In this document: piece by piece, positions 34,760 through 46,425 of the stretch
Layout: every line of letters begins with the position of its first letter
Numbering within the stretch: position 1 is the first letter of the stretch
Assembly (NCBI RefSeq): GCF_910596095.1
Contig: NC_056555.1
Span: 11,710,001-11,774,000 of the forward strand
DNA: 64,000 nucleotides
Source: Thunnus maccoyii
Lineage: Eukaryota; Chordata; Actinopteri; Scombriformes; Scombridae
Direction of reading: 5' to 3'
The notes under the pieces: model-generated
What the model saw: the letters and a program-made list of their open reading frames with translations, nothing else
Told to the model about the DNA's origin: nothing
Database searches by the model: none
Program-made: the position numbers and the translations under genes

Positions 34760-35264
34760 TTTTGCAGATACTTTTAATTACATAGTGATATGATACATTT
34801 CATATATCTGTTTTAACCAACCAGAGATATTATGATTGAGACTAGAAGTTATTTATTTTGTAATTATATTCCATTATAGGTCTGTGCAAGGATAATCTAA
34901 GCCATTCAACAACTTTCTCTCATGACGCTACATTCCTACATTCATTTTTTTATCCTTCATTAATATTTCTTGAAGTATTCCCACATATCCTGAAGATGTT
35001 GCTCCATGAGAATAAAAACCACCGAATATTTATCTCAACAAAAACAGAATTCGTCTTAGCATCTCCAGTAAAGGTTTTTGGCCCCTCACTAGTTCCTTTG
35101 TTCTTTCAAGACGACAACAGACAAAAAGTGCTTTAAAAACACACGCAATCTAAGAATTTGATGTTCCTCCTTCATATTTCTACTTCCTCTGAGCTCAAAT
35201 TAAGCTCAGTCTTCTTTATTATCAGCGCTCCTATCAGTCTCAGTTTCCTCCTTTTCCTTTAGTT

Positions 35265-35620
35265 GGATGTTTGAGCTTCACTGTGCAGAATGATATATGT
35301 GACACATGAAGGCTGTTTTTACATAATTGCATCTGCTGAAAGGGGAAGGTTTCTCTGAGCTCTGAGCTCTGAGCTCTGAGCTCCTGCCAGTGAAGTAGGG
35401 GACATCATGCATCCAGCAGTTAAACTTTCCAAATGAACAATACGTGCATAGTCACAGATTCTGGACTGTTCAATGAGAGAGAGGAGTAGATGTAATTTTA
35501 AGAATTTTTAACAAGGTATTTTTTTGCAGAATAAACACATCAGACACAAATTATTATTCAATGCAGGGTATTGTTTTACTAAAAACATGTCTGGAGGGTA
35601 TCTTTAACACACCTGTGACT
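35265..35620. repeat. Repeat R, upstream of tetraspanin copy 1
   Basis: Homologous to 50,600-51,000 and to 57,900-58,345. Shared phrases are 'tgcagaatgat', 'catccagcagttaaactttc', 'aatacgtgcatagtcacag', 'gagtagatgtaattttaaga' and 'gtctggagggtatctttaa'. A (GAGCTCT)4 stretch at 35,353-35,383 has expanded inside this copy. It does not encode anything recognisable. Confidence 0.75.
35353..35383. repeat. (TCTGAGC)4 tandem repeat
   Basis: Four head-to-tail units of a 7-bp motif containing gagctc. The corresponding part of copy 2 lacks it. Confidence 0.9.
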
Positions 35621-36309
35621 GAGAGCAAAGGCGCTGGAGGTAAGGGGTCCATGGGGCCATTCCATATAGATGGAGACGCATTTGATTTGTGTGACAAATC
35701 AAATGCGTACAGGGTACACTGCAACCAATGAAATTGTTTCAATGATGTGTGTTACATTGTTTAAGTCTGTTTCAGCAGTTAACTTAGCTAGCTGAACTAA
35801 ACTTAGATAGGATCGTATCTGATGTAATTTGACAACATGGAGCAACCACCCAAGCCTATGTCACTGGCACAATCAGATACTTTGTGTAAACTTTACATGT
35901 CAATAGACAGAACGCAGGCTGTGGCAGCTGTGGCAGTAACACTTTACTATAGTAAAATGTAGTTTACTATAGGAAGTTATAGTTTGACTCATATTCACAC
36001 TCTAAACAGGAACAAGAGTTTCACTGAAAATGAATGATGTAATTTTAGACTTAGAAAGAGGTGTCAGTCACAGTGTATAAACCTAAGACTGCTTAGTTTT
36101 CAGCAGCAAGCTTCCCATCTGTGCTCTGTTTATTTGCTGCATTCTGCTCATATTCAAAAAGACAACTTGGAAAATTAAAGTGGCAAGTTGATTTAACCCT
36201 AACCCCCCTCCATCCCCACTAAACATCCATTCATCAACCCACACACCCAGCCCATATTCTCAGATGGGAGGGCCTTTCACCAGCAAAAGCAGGGGTCCTC
36301 CTTCCCACA

Positions 36310-36316
36310 TTTATAA
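36310..36316 (+). promoter_or_regulatory. TATA-like box of tetraspanin copy 1
   Basis: tttataa lies 131 bp before the ATG and is conserved with the same flanks (c-catttataatcatca) in copy 2 at 51,314-51,320. The promoter role is inferred. Confidence 0.5.
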
Positions 36317-36440
36317 TCATCAAGGTGCTGAGTGCAAGAAGAAGGGAAGTTTTTTCTAAAACCAGGATCATCTCTCTCAAAAGAACTTAAGTAAGAAAGC
36401 TTTAAATATAGCCTATTGCTGCGAGTTCAAGCGACACAAA

Positions 36441-39400
36441 ATGGGGAAATTGAACATCTATGTGAAATGGAGTTACATTATTGTGGCGAGTTTGCTGGCG
36501 GTAAGTGATTTCCTTTGCTGCTTCGTAAGACAGAAAGAGTAACAATGAACTCAACCTGGAAGGAAACCCAAGATACCAAAAACATAAGCACAGATGTTAG
36601 CCTACTGTAAAAAAAATACAGTTTTGGGTTGGTAAGTGAGCCGCCAGTGGAGGAAAGCAAGAGGAAAAGGGTACCAAAACAAAACTCTCTACAACATGAT
36701 AAACAAAATGATTATTAATAATAATGCATAAGCAGTAAAAGTCCCTTTTTGTAATAACTCTAACATTTGATATTATCGTGTGATGCAGCAGGAAGTTGGC
36801 ATATGTGTATGTGGTTTCCTGCTCAGTATTATGAATTACCAATAACCCAATTACACTTGTCCTAATTATAATAACCAAAATATTTCACAGTATTTTCAGC
36901 ACACATTTAAATAAGATTCTTATATCAACTCAAAGTTTAATTTTAAAACTAAACAAGAACAAGAAAAGTAGAGTGTTTAAAATCCTATAACTAGTAATAA
37001 ATTCCAACCTCTTCTTCTTCCTCCTCACAATTGCACAATGTAGATGGGAGCTAGATTATGCAACATGTGGTCACTTTTAACAGTTCCTGTTATTCTAAGA
37101 TGGTTGCCATCTTGCTGTTTAGCTCAGTCTGACTTTATGTACATGCTGTGTGAGCAACACAGTTCTCCTCATGATTTGGCCCGAAGCCCTTACAGTAGAA
37201 AAAGACTTTGTGATGCCTCACTAATAGCAACACTGGCACTGAGGTAGACCTGTAACAGCTCAAATGGAGTACATAGTCAGTACAGTGTACAGGAGAATAA
37301 ATAACTTATTTCTCAACAAGGTAAAGCAGTGATGTCTATCATAAACTTTCCCTGTATCAATAGTTAACTGCAGTAAACCCCTTAAATTAGTTTTCCAATT
37401 CCATGTTTTGATGAGCAGTGGTGGGGCTACCCCCTAGTTTATGTTTAGGTTACAGAGTTTAAGGCCTTAAAGTAATGAATAATGCATAATGTGTTGCTGA
37501 TGTTGCAGATCGTCAGTACCGTGATATTGGCAAGGACTCTGTTTTACCACGGATATTTACACAAGCATGAAGAGGTAACACATCTATCTGTCTGTCTGTC
37601 AGTCAGTGTATCTATCTTGGCAGTTGACAAACATCTTCTATCATCATTTTTTTTATCACAATATTGAAATATGTATTGTGAAACAAGCAATTCGAGAAAA
37701 TTCAATTGAGAATCCATTGGATGAAAATATATAAAATAAGCACATGGAAGTGATAACTGGGTGGACACATCAAGGTTCCTCATTCAAGAATCCAATACTG
37801 CTGCAAAGCATTCCTGCGAATTGATATGCTAAACTGTCCACAATGATCTAATACAACCACAGATATTAAAGTATAGCAAAATCTCTCATATTTCTGAAAT
37901 TACTGTTGTCTCATGGTATAGATCTTATATCACCCAACTCTGACCTATCTGTTTGTCCTCTCAACTCATCCATCTATATGGAAATGATCAAATGAAATCA
38001 ATGAGGCATTATCACGGAAAAAATGGAAGATATAATTCCATGTCATACAGTATATTCATTTTGCAAAAGATTTCCTTTCTTAAGATGCCTCATACATGTA
38101 CAGTATACTCATACATGGTGGTAATTGTTGTTCTCAAATGAGTAATTTGGCTGACTTGGCTTTTTTTGTTTGTTTTCTCCACAGATAGACAAGATGCTCC
38201 CAGGTTTCATTGTGATGTATGTTATTTTTATCATAACCCTGCTCTTGCCCATCATTGGTGTGTATGGTGCCCGCAAAGAGAAGAAATGGGCGCTTATTGT
38301 GGTTTGTAAAGAAAAAAAAACATTATTTTATTATTATTATTATTAGTTTTAGTAATCCTTAGTCTTTTTTCCCCAAAACTGATTGCCCATGCCTGTATGT
38401 GTGTTTCAGTTTACAGTTGGAATGATCCTGTGCACTCTGGTCATGCTTAATTCTGAAAGGCAACAACTGACTATACGACCAGAGGTATCACAAAGTTGAC
38501 TTTGAAATGTGTTGGTCTTTTCTGTGATATTTCTCACACACAATATATAAACTTCTTAATCTCAAACTATTCAAAGATAGCAAACTGAACAGAAACATCA
38601 CTCTGGGAAAGGTTTTTATTGTGGTCAAGTAAATCAACATGCTTGTCTGTATGTGTCTTTGAGATAAAGAAAGCAGCTTCCCAGTGTCTAATAGACAACC
38701 TCCTAACCAATGCCAACACCTTCTTCTGTTCCAACAAAGTAACATTTTTAAATTGCTACTTGGCAAATGTTTTAATATGTTGTCATCAGACATTTCTTCA
38801 TTTTGTTGTTCAGATAGCTGAGAGAGTGAAGGCGAATTACCTGGGATTTCTGCCACTGAGTAATGCCACTATGAATGACATAGAAAACCTCAAGTATATA
38901 CAGATGGAAGTAGGTAACTTCATGTGTATGTGTGTGTGTGTGTGTGTGTGTTCGTGTGTTCTGTGTTCAAGTTCATTTGTAGAGCACAATCTCATATAAA
39001 AAACTAAACTAAATGAAACTACTTAAATTGGCTCCCTGTGATGCAGAAAACCCTTCACAGAAGTTTGCCAGATGTGGAGGATAAAACACATGCTCCCCTG
39101 ATAATGTGAGCACGTAAGGCTCATTGTTCAGCTGCTTGAAGGACATCATTGGTTGTCACAAAATGCCCCGCAGCTGAACAAAGGAAAGACTGAAATTCTA
39201 TTGTTATCGCAGTAATTTAGTCTGCAGATGACAAAGGCATGAGTGTATTCTGAGGACAAGATTTGACCAACAAATGTTTGCAATTTTGGTGACCCATTGA
39301 TGGCAACACATATGTGTTGTGACACACATGTTGATAAGAGGCTGAATATATTAGTAATAGGAAGAATACAGAGTCAGCAATCAAAGTCGAAATTTGTTTT

Positions 39401-41232
39401 GATATATTCTAATTATTTCTTCTGGGTTCCTTCTCAGTTGCAGTGTTGTGGACTGGATCAGGGCTACCAGGACTGGGGCTACAACATCTCAGAATCTTGC
39501 CTGTGCCTCCAAGACTCCACAAATCCATGTGTGAGCATCAAAGCTACTCTCGATTTACAAAAAGTCAGAATTAACAGACGCTTTGTGATTTCAACCAAAT
39601 AGCTCAAATCCCAACTCCACACCTCCATCACTGTGACATCTACTCCACTCCAGGTAGAGCAGCACCTGTTACTATTTGTTAGTCATTGAACTAATGATTT
39701 GTGTCTATGTGTATTGTAGGTGGAAGCTCCTAAGAACAGCAGTCTGTCTCATCGGAAGCATGACCAGCCCATCATGATTTATAAAGAGGTAAAAAAAAAT
39801 CTTAAAATTTTCATTCCCAGGTTCACAGGTTGATGTATAAACTGTAACTCAAAAGCTTGCAGCCTTTCATACTCAGTGATTTTGCTTGTCATGTTCATAA
39901 GACAGCAGTGCAATTGTTGAATTTATTTGAGCTGATTATAAAAAAACAACAACAGGTCCAACAAAGTGCTGTTTTTCTCTATGTCTGCATAGGGCAAACC
40001 CTACTATTAAAAAGAAGGGTCATATTTTTTATTTAATCAAGATGTTTCCCAAGTAATATCCCTTCAATAGTCTAAAAGATATTATTATACCAAGCAGCGA
40101 GATCAACCACAGATCTTCCCTGCTTACTGAAGCAGTCTGAGAACTTCCCTACATCGCTTCTAAACTCAGATGTCTTCTGTAAGACATAAAGTATGTGAGT
40201 TATCAACCCAGAGCAGCAGCTGGTTTCACGAAGTTGTTCTCTTCTTCATACCCATATTAACACATTTATTAAATCAGTTATAATTTAACATTAAGGTGTG
40301 ATGACTTAACCCCAGATGTCATAAGAATTCAGTCTTGCGGATGCTTGCGACAGACAAGGCTGGGCATTTACAATATCCCCGCTTTCTCTTCCTGTTTTTC
40401 CTCTGGAAATCATCTGCAAGAACTTTTTTTTACTATGTTTTTGTCATGAAGATGACGTATGAAAATGTGTTCCTAATTACACTAATGTAGTATGAGCTGT
40501 TCATTGTATGATTAATTGCAGTGATTGATCCTCTTCTGTTTCAGCCATGCCTTCGATACTTGATCCAGTTGGCCTTGGCTGCCATAAATTTTGTAATTGG
40601 CATAGAGTGGGGACTCATATTAATCTGGGTATGTGCTCTCTGTCTCTATGTCCATTTTTATTGTGTGCACCTACATGCCTCCATCTTCTATGCTGTATCT
40701 TCACTTACACTTGCTTTTTGTTCATCCTTCCTTTTTCTGCTCTTTCCACACACAATATTCACTGATTGGTCATGACCGTCATTCTTTATGCAAAGCCTAC
40801 ATTCTGCTGTAAACAAAATTGGCCTTTGAAGCTCTTATTAACAATAATTCACAGGTGTTTCTGTTTTTATAAGTCAGAATCATTAAAATAATTTATCTTG
40901 TTATTCTTTATTTAGCAATACTTTCTATCATCTCTGCAACTCAGTGTAACATGTCAATCTGTCACTTCATTTTCATTGTCTTTTCCGCCACCTACAGTCT
41001 CTTTCTAAAATTGCAGCTCAATTTAAAGCAATTTATTGGCTGAAACAACAAAAACACGAATGCAAAGTATATAATTGTCTCTTTCATTTTCCTCTAGACG
41101 TTGTCAGTAGTACTCTGTATTATCATCCTGTGCCAGCTGAGACAGAAGGGAGATACCCCTCCAGTGGTCTACAGTGCAGAGGCAAAAAGTGGCAACTACA
41201 GCATCCTCACAGAGACTGCAGACTACACCTGA
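36441..41232 (+). CDS. Tetraspanin, TSPAN8-like, copy 1 (nine exons, 264 aa)
   Basis: Four-pass membrane organiser protein. Exons are 36,441-36,500, 37,509-37,574, 38,185-38,301, 38,410-38,484, 38,814-38,909, 39,438-39,530, 39,720-39,788, 40,545-40,628 and 41,098-41,232. All introns are phase 0 and GT-AG. TM1 is about residues 11-33, TM2 about 50-69, TM3 about 78-97 and TM4 about 208-231. The large extracellular loop has the CCG signature (C141, C142) plus C159, C161, C169 and C194, a six-cysteine loop. Its pattern CCG..G..DWG...C.CL...PC...YKE.C resembles TSPAN8. N-glycosylation sequons are N123, N154 and N175. The cytoplasmic tail has a YxxPhi sorting motif, YSIL (254-257). The protein is about 75% identical to copy 2. 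Orthology to TSPAN8 itself is inferred; partner proteins are unknown. Confidence 0.93.
38929..38953. repeat. (GT)n in intron 5 of tetraspanin copy 1
   Basis: A short GT run right after the exon 5 donor. Copy 2 has a much longer TG/TATG tract at the same place. Confidence 0.9.
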
Positions 41233-41527
41233 ATTCTTTGTGTTTTTTAACTTTTGGTTGCTCTTCACTATGGTGAAGGTCACCATGTCTAATATCCCCC
41301 TCCACTCAAAAATGTGTTTTGCTTACTGTTACCTCACCTGGAAGTTTGACCTTCACCGTGCAGGATGACGTATGTGCAGAGTTTGATGCTATGGTGCTCC
41401 TTTTGTGTTTTCCGGTCGAATTGGATCATTTTACAAGTTTATACTATGAAAAATGTAGTTCATTTAATTAATTTTGATTGTCATAAGGTTCCATGACTTT
41501 GCTCACACAGGGCATCTGAACACAAAA

Positions 41528-41533
41528 AATAAA
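41528..41533 (+). promoter_or_regulatory. Candidate polyadenylation signal, tetraspanin copy 1
   Basis: AATAAA about 296 nt after the stop codon. Confidence 0.55.
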
Positions 41534-41559
41534 TTTTGATAATTTTCATTACATTTTGG

Positions 41560-42060
41560 GTGTTTTATTTAACTTTTGTACAGCTGTGGTGGTCCTGGTC
41601 AAAAATGACTGGTCATTAAAAATGAATAGGTGAGACTACAATTAGTGTATAAAATTGAGCTTGGGCCATGCCCATTCATCAGATGGACACACTCCCTCTC
41701 CTAAACCCCCACATGCATGTGTGTTTGAACACACACACACACACACACCTCACTCCCCTTCTTGGCTTCCATGGCAACCCCCACGGGAATCTTTCTCCGA
41801 TAGAATCTTTCCCCCACAGGAATCACACCTGTTGGCATTCTCACAAATAATCACCACATTGACTTCATTTACATGCACAAAAAATTCTGGGCTATTCTGA
41901 AAGAGGCAATATTCCTACTGAGCTGTTGACATGGTTCATGAAAATTAATATTCCACTAATATTCCCATTTACATGCAGAGGGTTTTCAGGGTTTCCCTCT
42001 GCTCCAGTGGGAACAGGAATCACAAGATCTTTGTAGTTGATATCATACATTTATAGTTAC
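41560..42060. other. Spacer, no gene seen
   Basis: It contains an (AC)n tract at about 41,729-41,748. No exon was recognised. Confidence 0.4.
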
Positions 42061-42079
42061 AGGCATATCCAGTATCTAA

Positions 42080-42860
42080 GTTGTCCAGTGATGTTAACTA
42101 CACTGCAGAGTGTTTTTGGTGCATCACAGTGAGTCAATCACCGTCAGTCAGGATAGTAACCAAAACCTTCCGTCATTCATTCTGTGGCAGCACAATAACC
42201 AAAAGATATACTGTATGTGGGGTTCTTGACCATATCTTTGATCATGACACTGGTGTGGAGGAGAGAGGCCAGGAAACTGACAATGAAGATGAATTAGAGG
42301 AGGAAGTGTCAGAAGTTGAAGACAACACAGAATATGATCCAGACCAAGAGTCAACTGATGTGGAACAATCCAGTGATGAGAAGAGGGCCCTGCTGAGGTT
42401 GTTGTTACATTCTAGTCAAAGAATGGGGATTTGTCCTGGTCTTCATCACCACCTAAGAGGAGAGGTTGGCTGTCGGCTGAAAATGTAATCAGGATGACCC
42501 TAGGGCCAACGAGATACGCCATATCCTGGGCTGATGACATAAAATCTTGCTTCTGTTCCTGACAGAGTCACTCAAAATCACAGTGATAAACATGACCAAC
42601 TTGGAGGGGAATCACGTTTACAAAGACAACTGGAAGAAGGTAGACTGGACAGACGTCCAAGCATACATGGGTCTCTTGATTTTGTCTGGTGTGTACAGAT
42701 CCAGAAACAAATCTACCATCAGTTTATGGGGTGCAGAGTCTAGACAGGTAATTTTTTGTGCCGCTAAGTCACTCCAGACATTTCACATGTCCCATGAGGA
42801 GATAATTTTAATCTTGTTATATATGATTTTTGTGGTAGGCTATAATCACTAGACGCTCTA
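42080..42860 (+). pseudogene. piggyBac-type transposase fragment
   Basis: A first ORF (42,081-42,488) ends in an acidic segment (EERGQETDNEDELEEEVSEV, DNTEYDPDQES), as found at the N-terminus of piggyBac-derived proteins. A second ORF (42,547-42,852) includes TNLEGNHVYKDNWKKVDWTD, VQAYMGLLILSGVYRSRNKS and SLWGAESRQVIF. This is the conserved start of the piggyBac DDE domain ('TN.....Y......W...D..E..A..G.LI..G'). The two parts are in different frames and the catalytic aspartates downstream are missing. It is therefore a remnant. Confidence 0.8.
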
Positions 42861-42959
42861 AGAATTTTACACCCTCATGAAACCTCTTTACTTTGTTCAA
42901 AGCAGATTTAACACAAAAATCCCATTTAGAGTGGTGGCATATTTCTGACAATTTGGCCT

Positions 42960-43735
42960 GACAATTTGTTATGGTTCTGTTCTAGTCTGGCTCTATGTTC
43001 CTTAGTTGCCATTATCCTACAGTCCACCAGAGGTCCTCAGGCTTTTCTCCCTCTCATTGTCCTCCAGTCCACCAGTGACCCTCAGCTTTTTCTCCCTGTG
43101 ATGTTAAATCTAGAATGAATGGGAGAATTACAAATACTTTGAATATTTAAATGAAATGGCTGTTTGATCCTACGTTGTGTGCTCTTACCATAGATGCCCT
43201 TTGTGTTTATTGATGTGTTCACTATCGATATTCATGGATAGATTGAAGGGGAATCTGTAGGTGGACAGAAGGTGAGTGTTCTATAAATATCTAACATGCT
43301 CAAATGAAGCAACAGTATGTCTGTCAGATTTTACTTGTTCCTTATGTTTGTTTCACTTGTATGTTTGAAAGTTTAAATGTTAGTGTAACATATTGAAGAG
43401 AGGATTTTTGGTTCGCTCTGTGTTTTTCTCCTGGTGTCCCTAGCCTGCTTTTCCCTTCACATTTTCCCTCCACACCTGCCCTGCATTAGTCTCGTTAGTC
43501 CTGCCCTGCTCCCTGTGACTTTCCCAGCCTGTCAGCTCCTTTCCTGCTCTCCTGTTCCACCTGCACCTCATCCCCTCGTCAGTTTAGTTTGTATTTAAGT
43601 CCTGGTTTTCAGTTTAGTGGCGTTGGATCCTTTGTACTGCATATTTCTGTTTTTTTCTGCCAGCTTTGCTTTGCTTTGCTTGTACAAGTCCAGAATAAAG
43701 AAGTTATTCTTCAGCCTTGCTCTGCCTACAGTCTA
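42960..43735. repeat. Dispersed repeat with LTR-like end
   Basis: C/T-rich text ('cctgccctgctccctgtgac', 'gtttgtatttaagtcctggt') is followed by tatttaag and, about 115 bp on, by gaataaag. A TATA-like box and polyA-like signal in this spacing resemble a retroelement end. The text is familiar from other fish genomes. The family was not identified and boundaries are approximate. Confidence 0.4.
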
Positions 43736-43859
43736 CTGTATTTGGGTGGAATAGATGCTGGAATAGATATTTCTTTCTCAAATTCAAATTCTACCCTTCT
43801 CAACAAACCTGGATATTAGAAATTAAATTCTTCTTTCTTCTGCAACAACCAGCTTATTG

Positions 43860-44480
43860 CTTGAGTATTAGGCAAATTATTATTAAATTCCAGTCAATGT
43901 CTGAAGTTATGCCCAGGTTAAATGGGGAGTCATTTAATTATGAATGTCAAAGTTTCTCAATACAATTTGGGAAGCGGCATTTAAAAGATCAAAAGAAGGC
44001 TTATGACAATATAAAAGATTTGAAATATATACTAAAATATCTTTTACAAGCAATGATGATAAAGAGAGGTTACAGTCATTAAGGAAAAAAATAGATCTTT
44101 TTTCCAGACAAAAGCAAAAGGAGCTTTCATAAGATCTCGAACCAGATGGTTAGAACATGGGTAAAATCATCTTTCTTTTTTAATCTGGAGAAAAACACAG
44201 TGATGCAAGGAACACTTCTGCATTATATATTGATAAGTCTTTCTAAGAATGAGAAGGCCTTCTGCTCATTTATCTCTAACTTTTGTCAGAAGTTATACAC
44301 CTCCTCCTTTGACCCTCATGCTTGTTGTTACAAAGTAAACCCATTTATCCCAGTAATCTCCAGAGAAAATTGTGAGCTCTGTGAAAGTCAAATTTCATTA
44401 GAAGAACCAGAATCTATTACAAAAATGCCACTGACGAAAAGTCTCGGTCCAGGTGGTTGCCTTATGAATTCTGTATGACC
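43860..44480 (+). pseudogene. L1/Tx1-type LINE ORF2 fragment
   Basis: After frameshifts and stops the plus strand reads KGAFIRSRTRWLEHG, then KSSFFFNLEKNTVMQ, SNFCQKLYTSSFD and ENCELCESQISLEE. This ends with PLTKSLGPGG, corresponding to the 'K.NKSPGPDG' motif at the start of the reverse-transcriptase domain. The arrangement is that of the linker between endonuclease and reverse transcriptase in L1/Tx1 elements. Both ends are missing. Confidence 0.7.
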
Positions 44481-44733
44481 TTTTTGGGAGGATTAAGAAC
44501 ACATGTTGTTGTTGTTAACACATGTTGTTAATAATAATAATGTTTATTTAGTATAGCACCTTTCACAGAAATGTAATTCATAAAGTGCTTCACAAGAATA
44601 AAAGTCAAAAATAAGACCATAAAACATACAAACAATAAAAACATAAGCCACAAGTTAAACTTAACATACAAACAAAAACACAGGCAACAAGGTGCCCCAA
44701 AAGAAACACACAAAAGAACAATCGCTAGACATA

Positions 44734-45920
44734 TTAAGGTGAGACAAATGCCAATTTGAAAAGATGGGTCTTCAGTTGCCTTTTAAAAGCTTCTACAGAG
44801 ACTGCAGAGCCCTGGTCAGAAGACCTGAGTGACCTTCTGGTGATATAGGGATGGAGAAGGTCACAGATGTACTCAGGTTTCTGTCCAGGCAGGGCACTAT
44901 ATGTGAAAACAAGAACCTTAAAATGAATCCTTAACCTGATTGGAAGCCAATGTAAAGAACTTAAAATGTGTGTGATGGGAGTCATTCTGCTGGATCTGGT
45001 TAACAGCCTTGCCGCAGCATTCTGGACCATTTATAGATGGTTCAGAGATGACTTGCTGAGACACGTGAAAAGGGAATTACAGTAGTCCAGCTGCGATGAT
45101 ATGAAAGCATGAATAATCATCTCTGGCTCCGGTTGTGGTACGACAGACGATATATGATATTCCTTAGCTGGAAAAACATGTACAGGTCAATGATTTAATG
45201 TGCTGACCGAAATTCATTTCCTGATCAAATATAACACCAAGATTTCTTAAATTATACCAAACAGCTTAGGAAAGGGACCCAATACTCTGAACAACCTTGG
45301 GAACTATACTGTCTGTAGCTATGATAAGAACCTCCGTCTTGTCTGTATTAAGCTGTAAAAAGTCCTTAATGGCAGTTGGACAATTGTGCAACACAGACAG
45401 TTTGTCGCAGATATCAGGCTTAAAGACATAGAGCTGAATATCGTCAGCATAACAGTGATAGGATATATCCCTAAATTAGCTAATAAAATGACCTAAGGGA
45501 AGCATATATAAAGCAAATAACATAGGACCCAAGACGGAACCTTGAGGCACACCACAGAAAGGCCCACAGTTTCAGACATGTAAGGACCAAGTGACACAGA
45601 AAAAATCCTATCTAAGAGGTAGGAGGAAAATAAGTCCAGGGCGCTCCCTGAGACACCCACACACTGCCTAAGCCTTTCAATCATTATTCTGTGATCCACA
45701 GTGTCAAAAGCTGTGCTAAGATGCAGCAGCACCAAAACGGAGCACTCACCCACATCAGAAGACGTCATTATGTCATTGGAGACTCTGAGAAGAGCAGTTT
45801 CAGTGGAACGCTTCTGACAGAAACTTGATTAGAACTTCAATCTTCGTCAAGACGGCAGTGAGCTGTTTGGCAACAATTTTCTTTAAATTTTTTGAAATAA
45901 AACGCAGCTTGGATATAGTT
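44734..45920 (-). pseudogene. L2-like LINE reverse transcriptase, degenerate
   Basis: Motif A reads LVLLHLSTAFDTVDH; the usual first aspartate (LLDLSAAFD) is changed to H. The YADD catalytic motif is intact at 45,440-45,451 (minus strand), within CYADDIQLYVFKPD. The C-terminal segment VQNAAARLLTRSSRMTPI, SLHWLPIRLRIHFKVLVFTY and PYITRRSLRSSDQG is typical of this clade. Several frameshifts separate the parts. Confidence 0.85.
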
Positions 45921-46019
45921 CTGTAGTTAATGGGAACGTACAGATCAAGGTTCTTTTTTTTTTCAGGAGAGGCTGAACAACTGCATGTTTGAAGCAAGCT
46001 GGGACACAGCCAGATTACA

Positions 46020-46425
46020 GGGTGCTGTTTATAATAAATTCTGTATTCCACATTGTTGGAAAGCACCTGTATGCCAACTCTGTTTAAATGGAGACCATCT
46101 GCACTGAAGAGATGACCATGTTTCCCGAAAAGGTTGAAATTGTGAACAAAGTGCACGTTGTTGGTGTTGCAGGCAGACGAGAACCAGGTGTTGAGGCTGA
46201 GCAGCTGCGTGAAAAGTCCTATGCCGCAACCATGAGCGGGGGTTGGTTTGGACATGTAGACATTGCTGTGTGACTGTTTGAGGATGTTACAGAGATGGGT
46301 GAAGTCTTGGTATAACAGCTCAGACTGCTGTTTTCTGATGTCATTTGTATCAACATGAACAAGGAACCTGTCAACCTCAGGATAGGAATTTAAAATGCCT
46401 GGGACTTTGTCTTGTACAGTACATA
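46020..46425 (-). pseudogene. SGNH-esterase-like module of the LINE
   Basis: The frame reads VDTNDIRKQQSELLYQDFTH, SLNTWFSSACNTNNVHFV, NFNLFGKHGHLFSADGLHLN. The 'TND' and 'DGLHLN' (D..H) pieces fit blocks III and V of SGNH hydrolases, which several L2/CR1-type fish LINEs carry next to their ORF1 region. It is fused by deletion to the reverse transcriptase. Confidence 0.65.

Larger units (their letters stand above)
32519..41395. repeat. Segmental tandem duplication, copy 1
   Basis: This stretch aligns in direct orientation with 47,567-57,950. Shared landmarks are 'acatgatgcac(c/a)acagctc' at the left edge, 'atcattgcatcac' (33,957 and 47,851), a 154-bp identical block (34,606-34,759 and 49,162-49,315), all nine tetraspanin exons and the start of the 3' UTR. 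The copies differ by large indels: a Tc1 element here, and a DIRS-like fragment plus two blocks of about 0.6-0.7 kb in copy 2. Edges are judged by eye. Confidence 0.9.

Noticed and set aside
39297-39602. 101-aa and 88-aa ORFs beginning MMATHMCCDTHV at 39,297 and 54,178
   Set aside because: They are exon 6 of each tetraspanin read through its intron flanks; the upstream part is intron 5.
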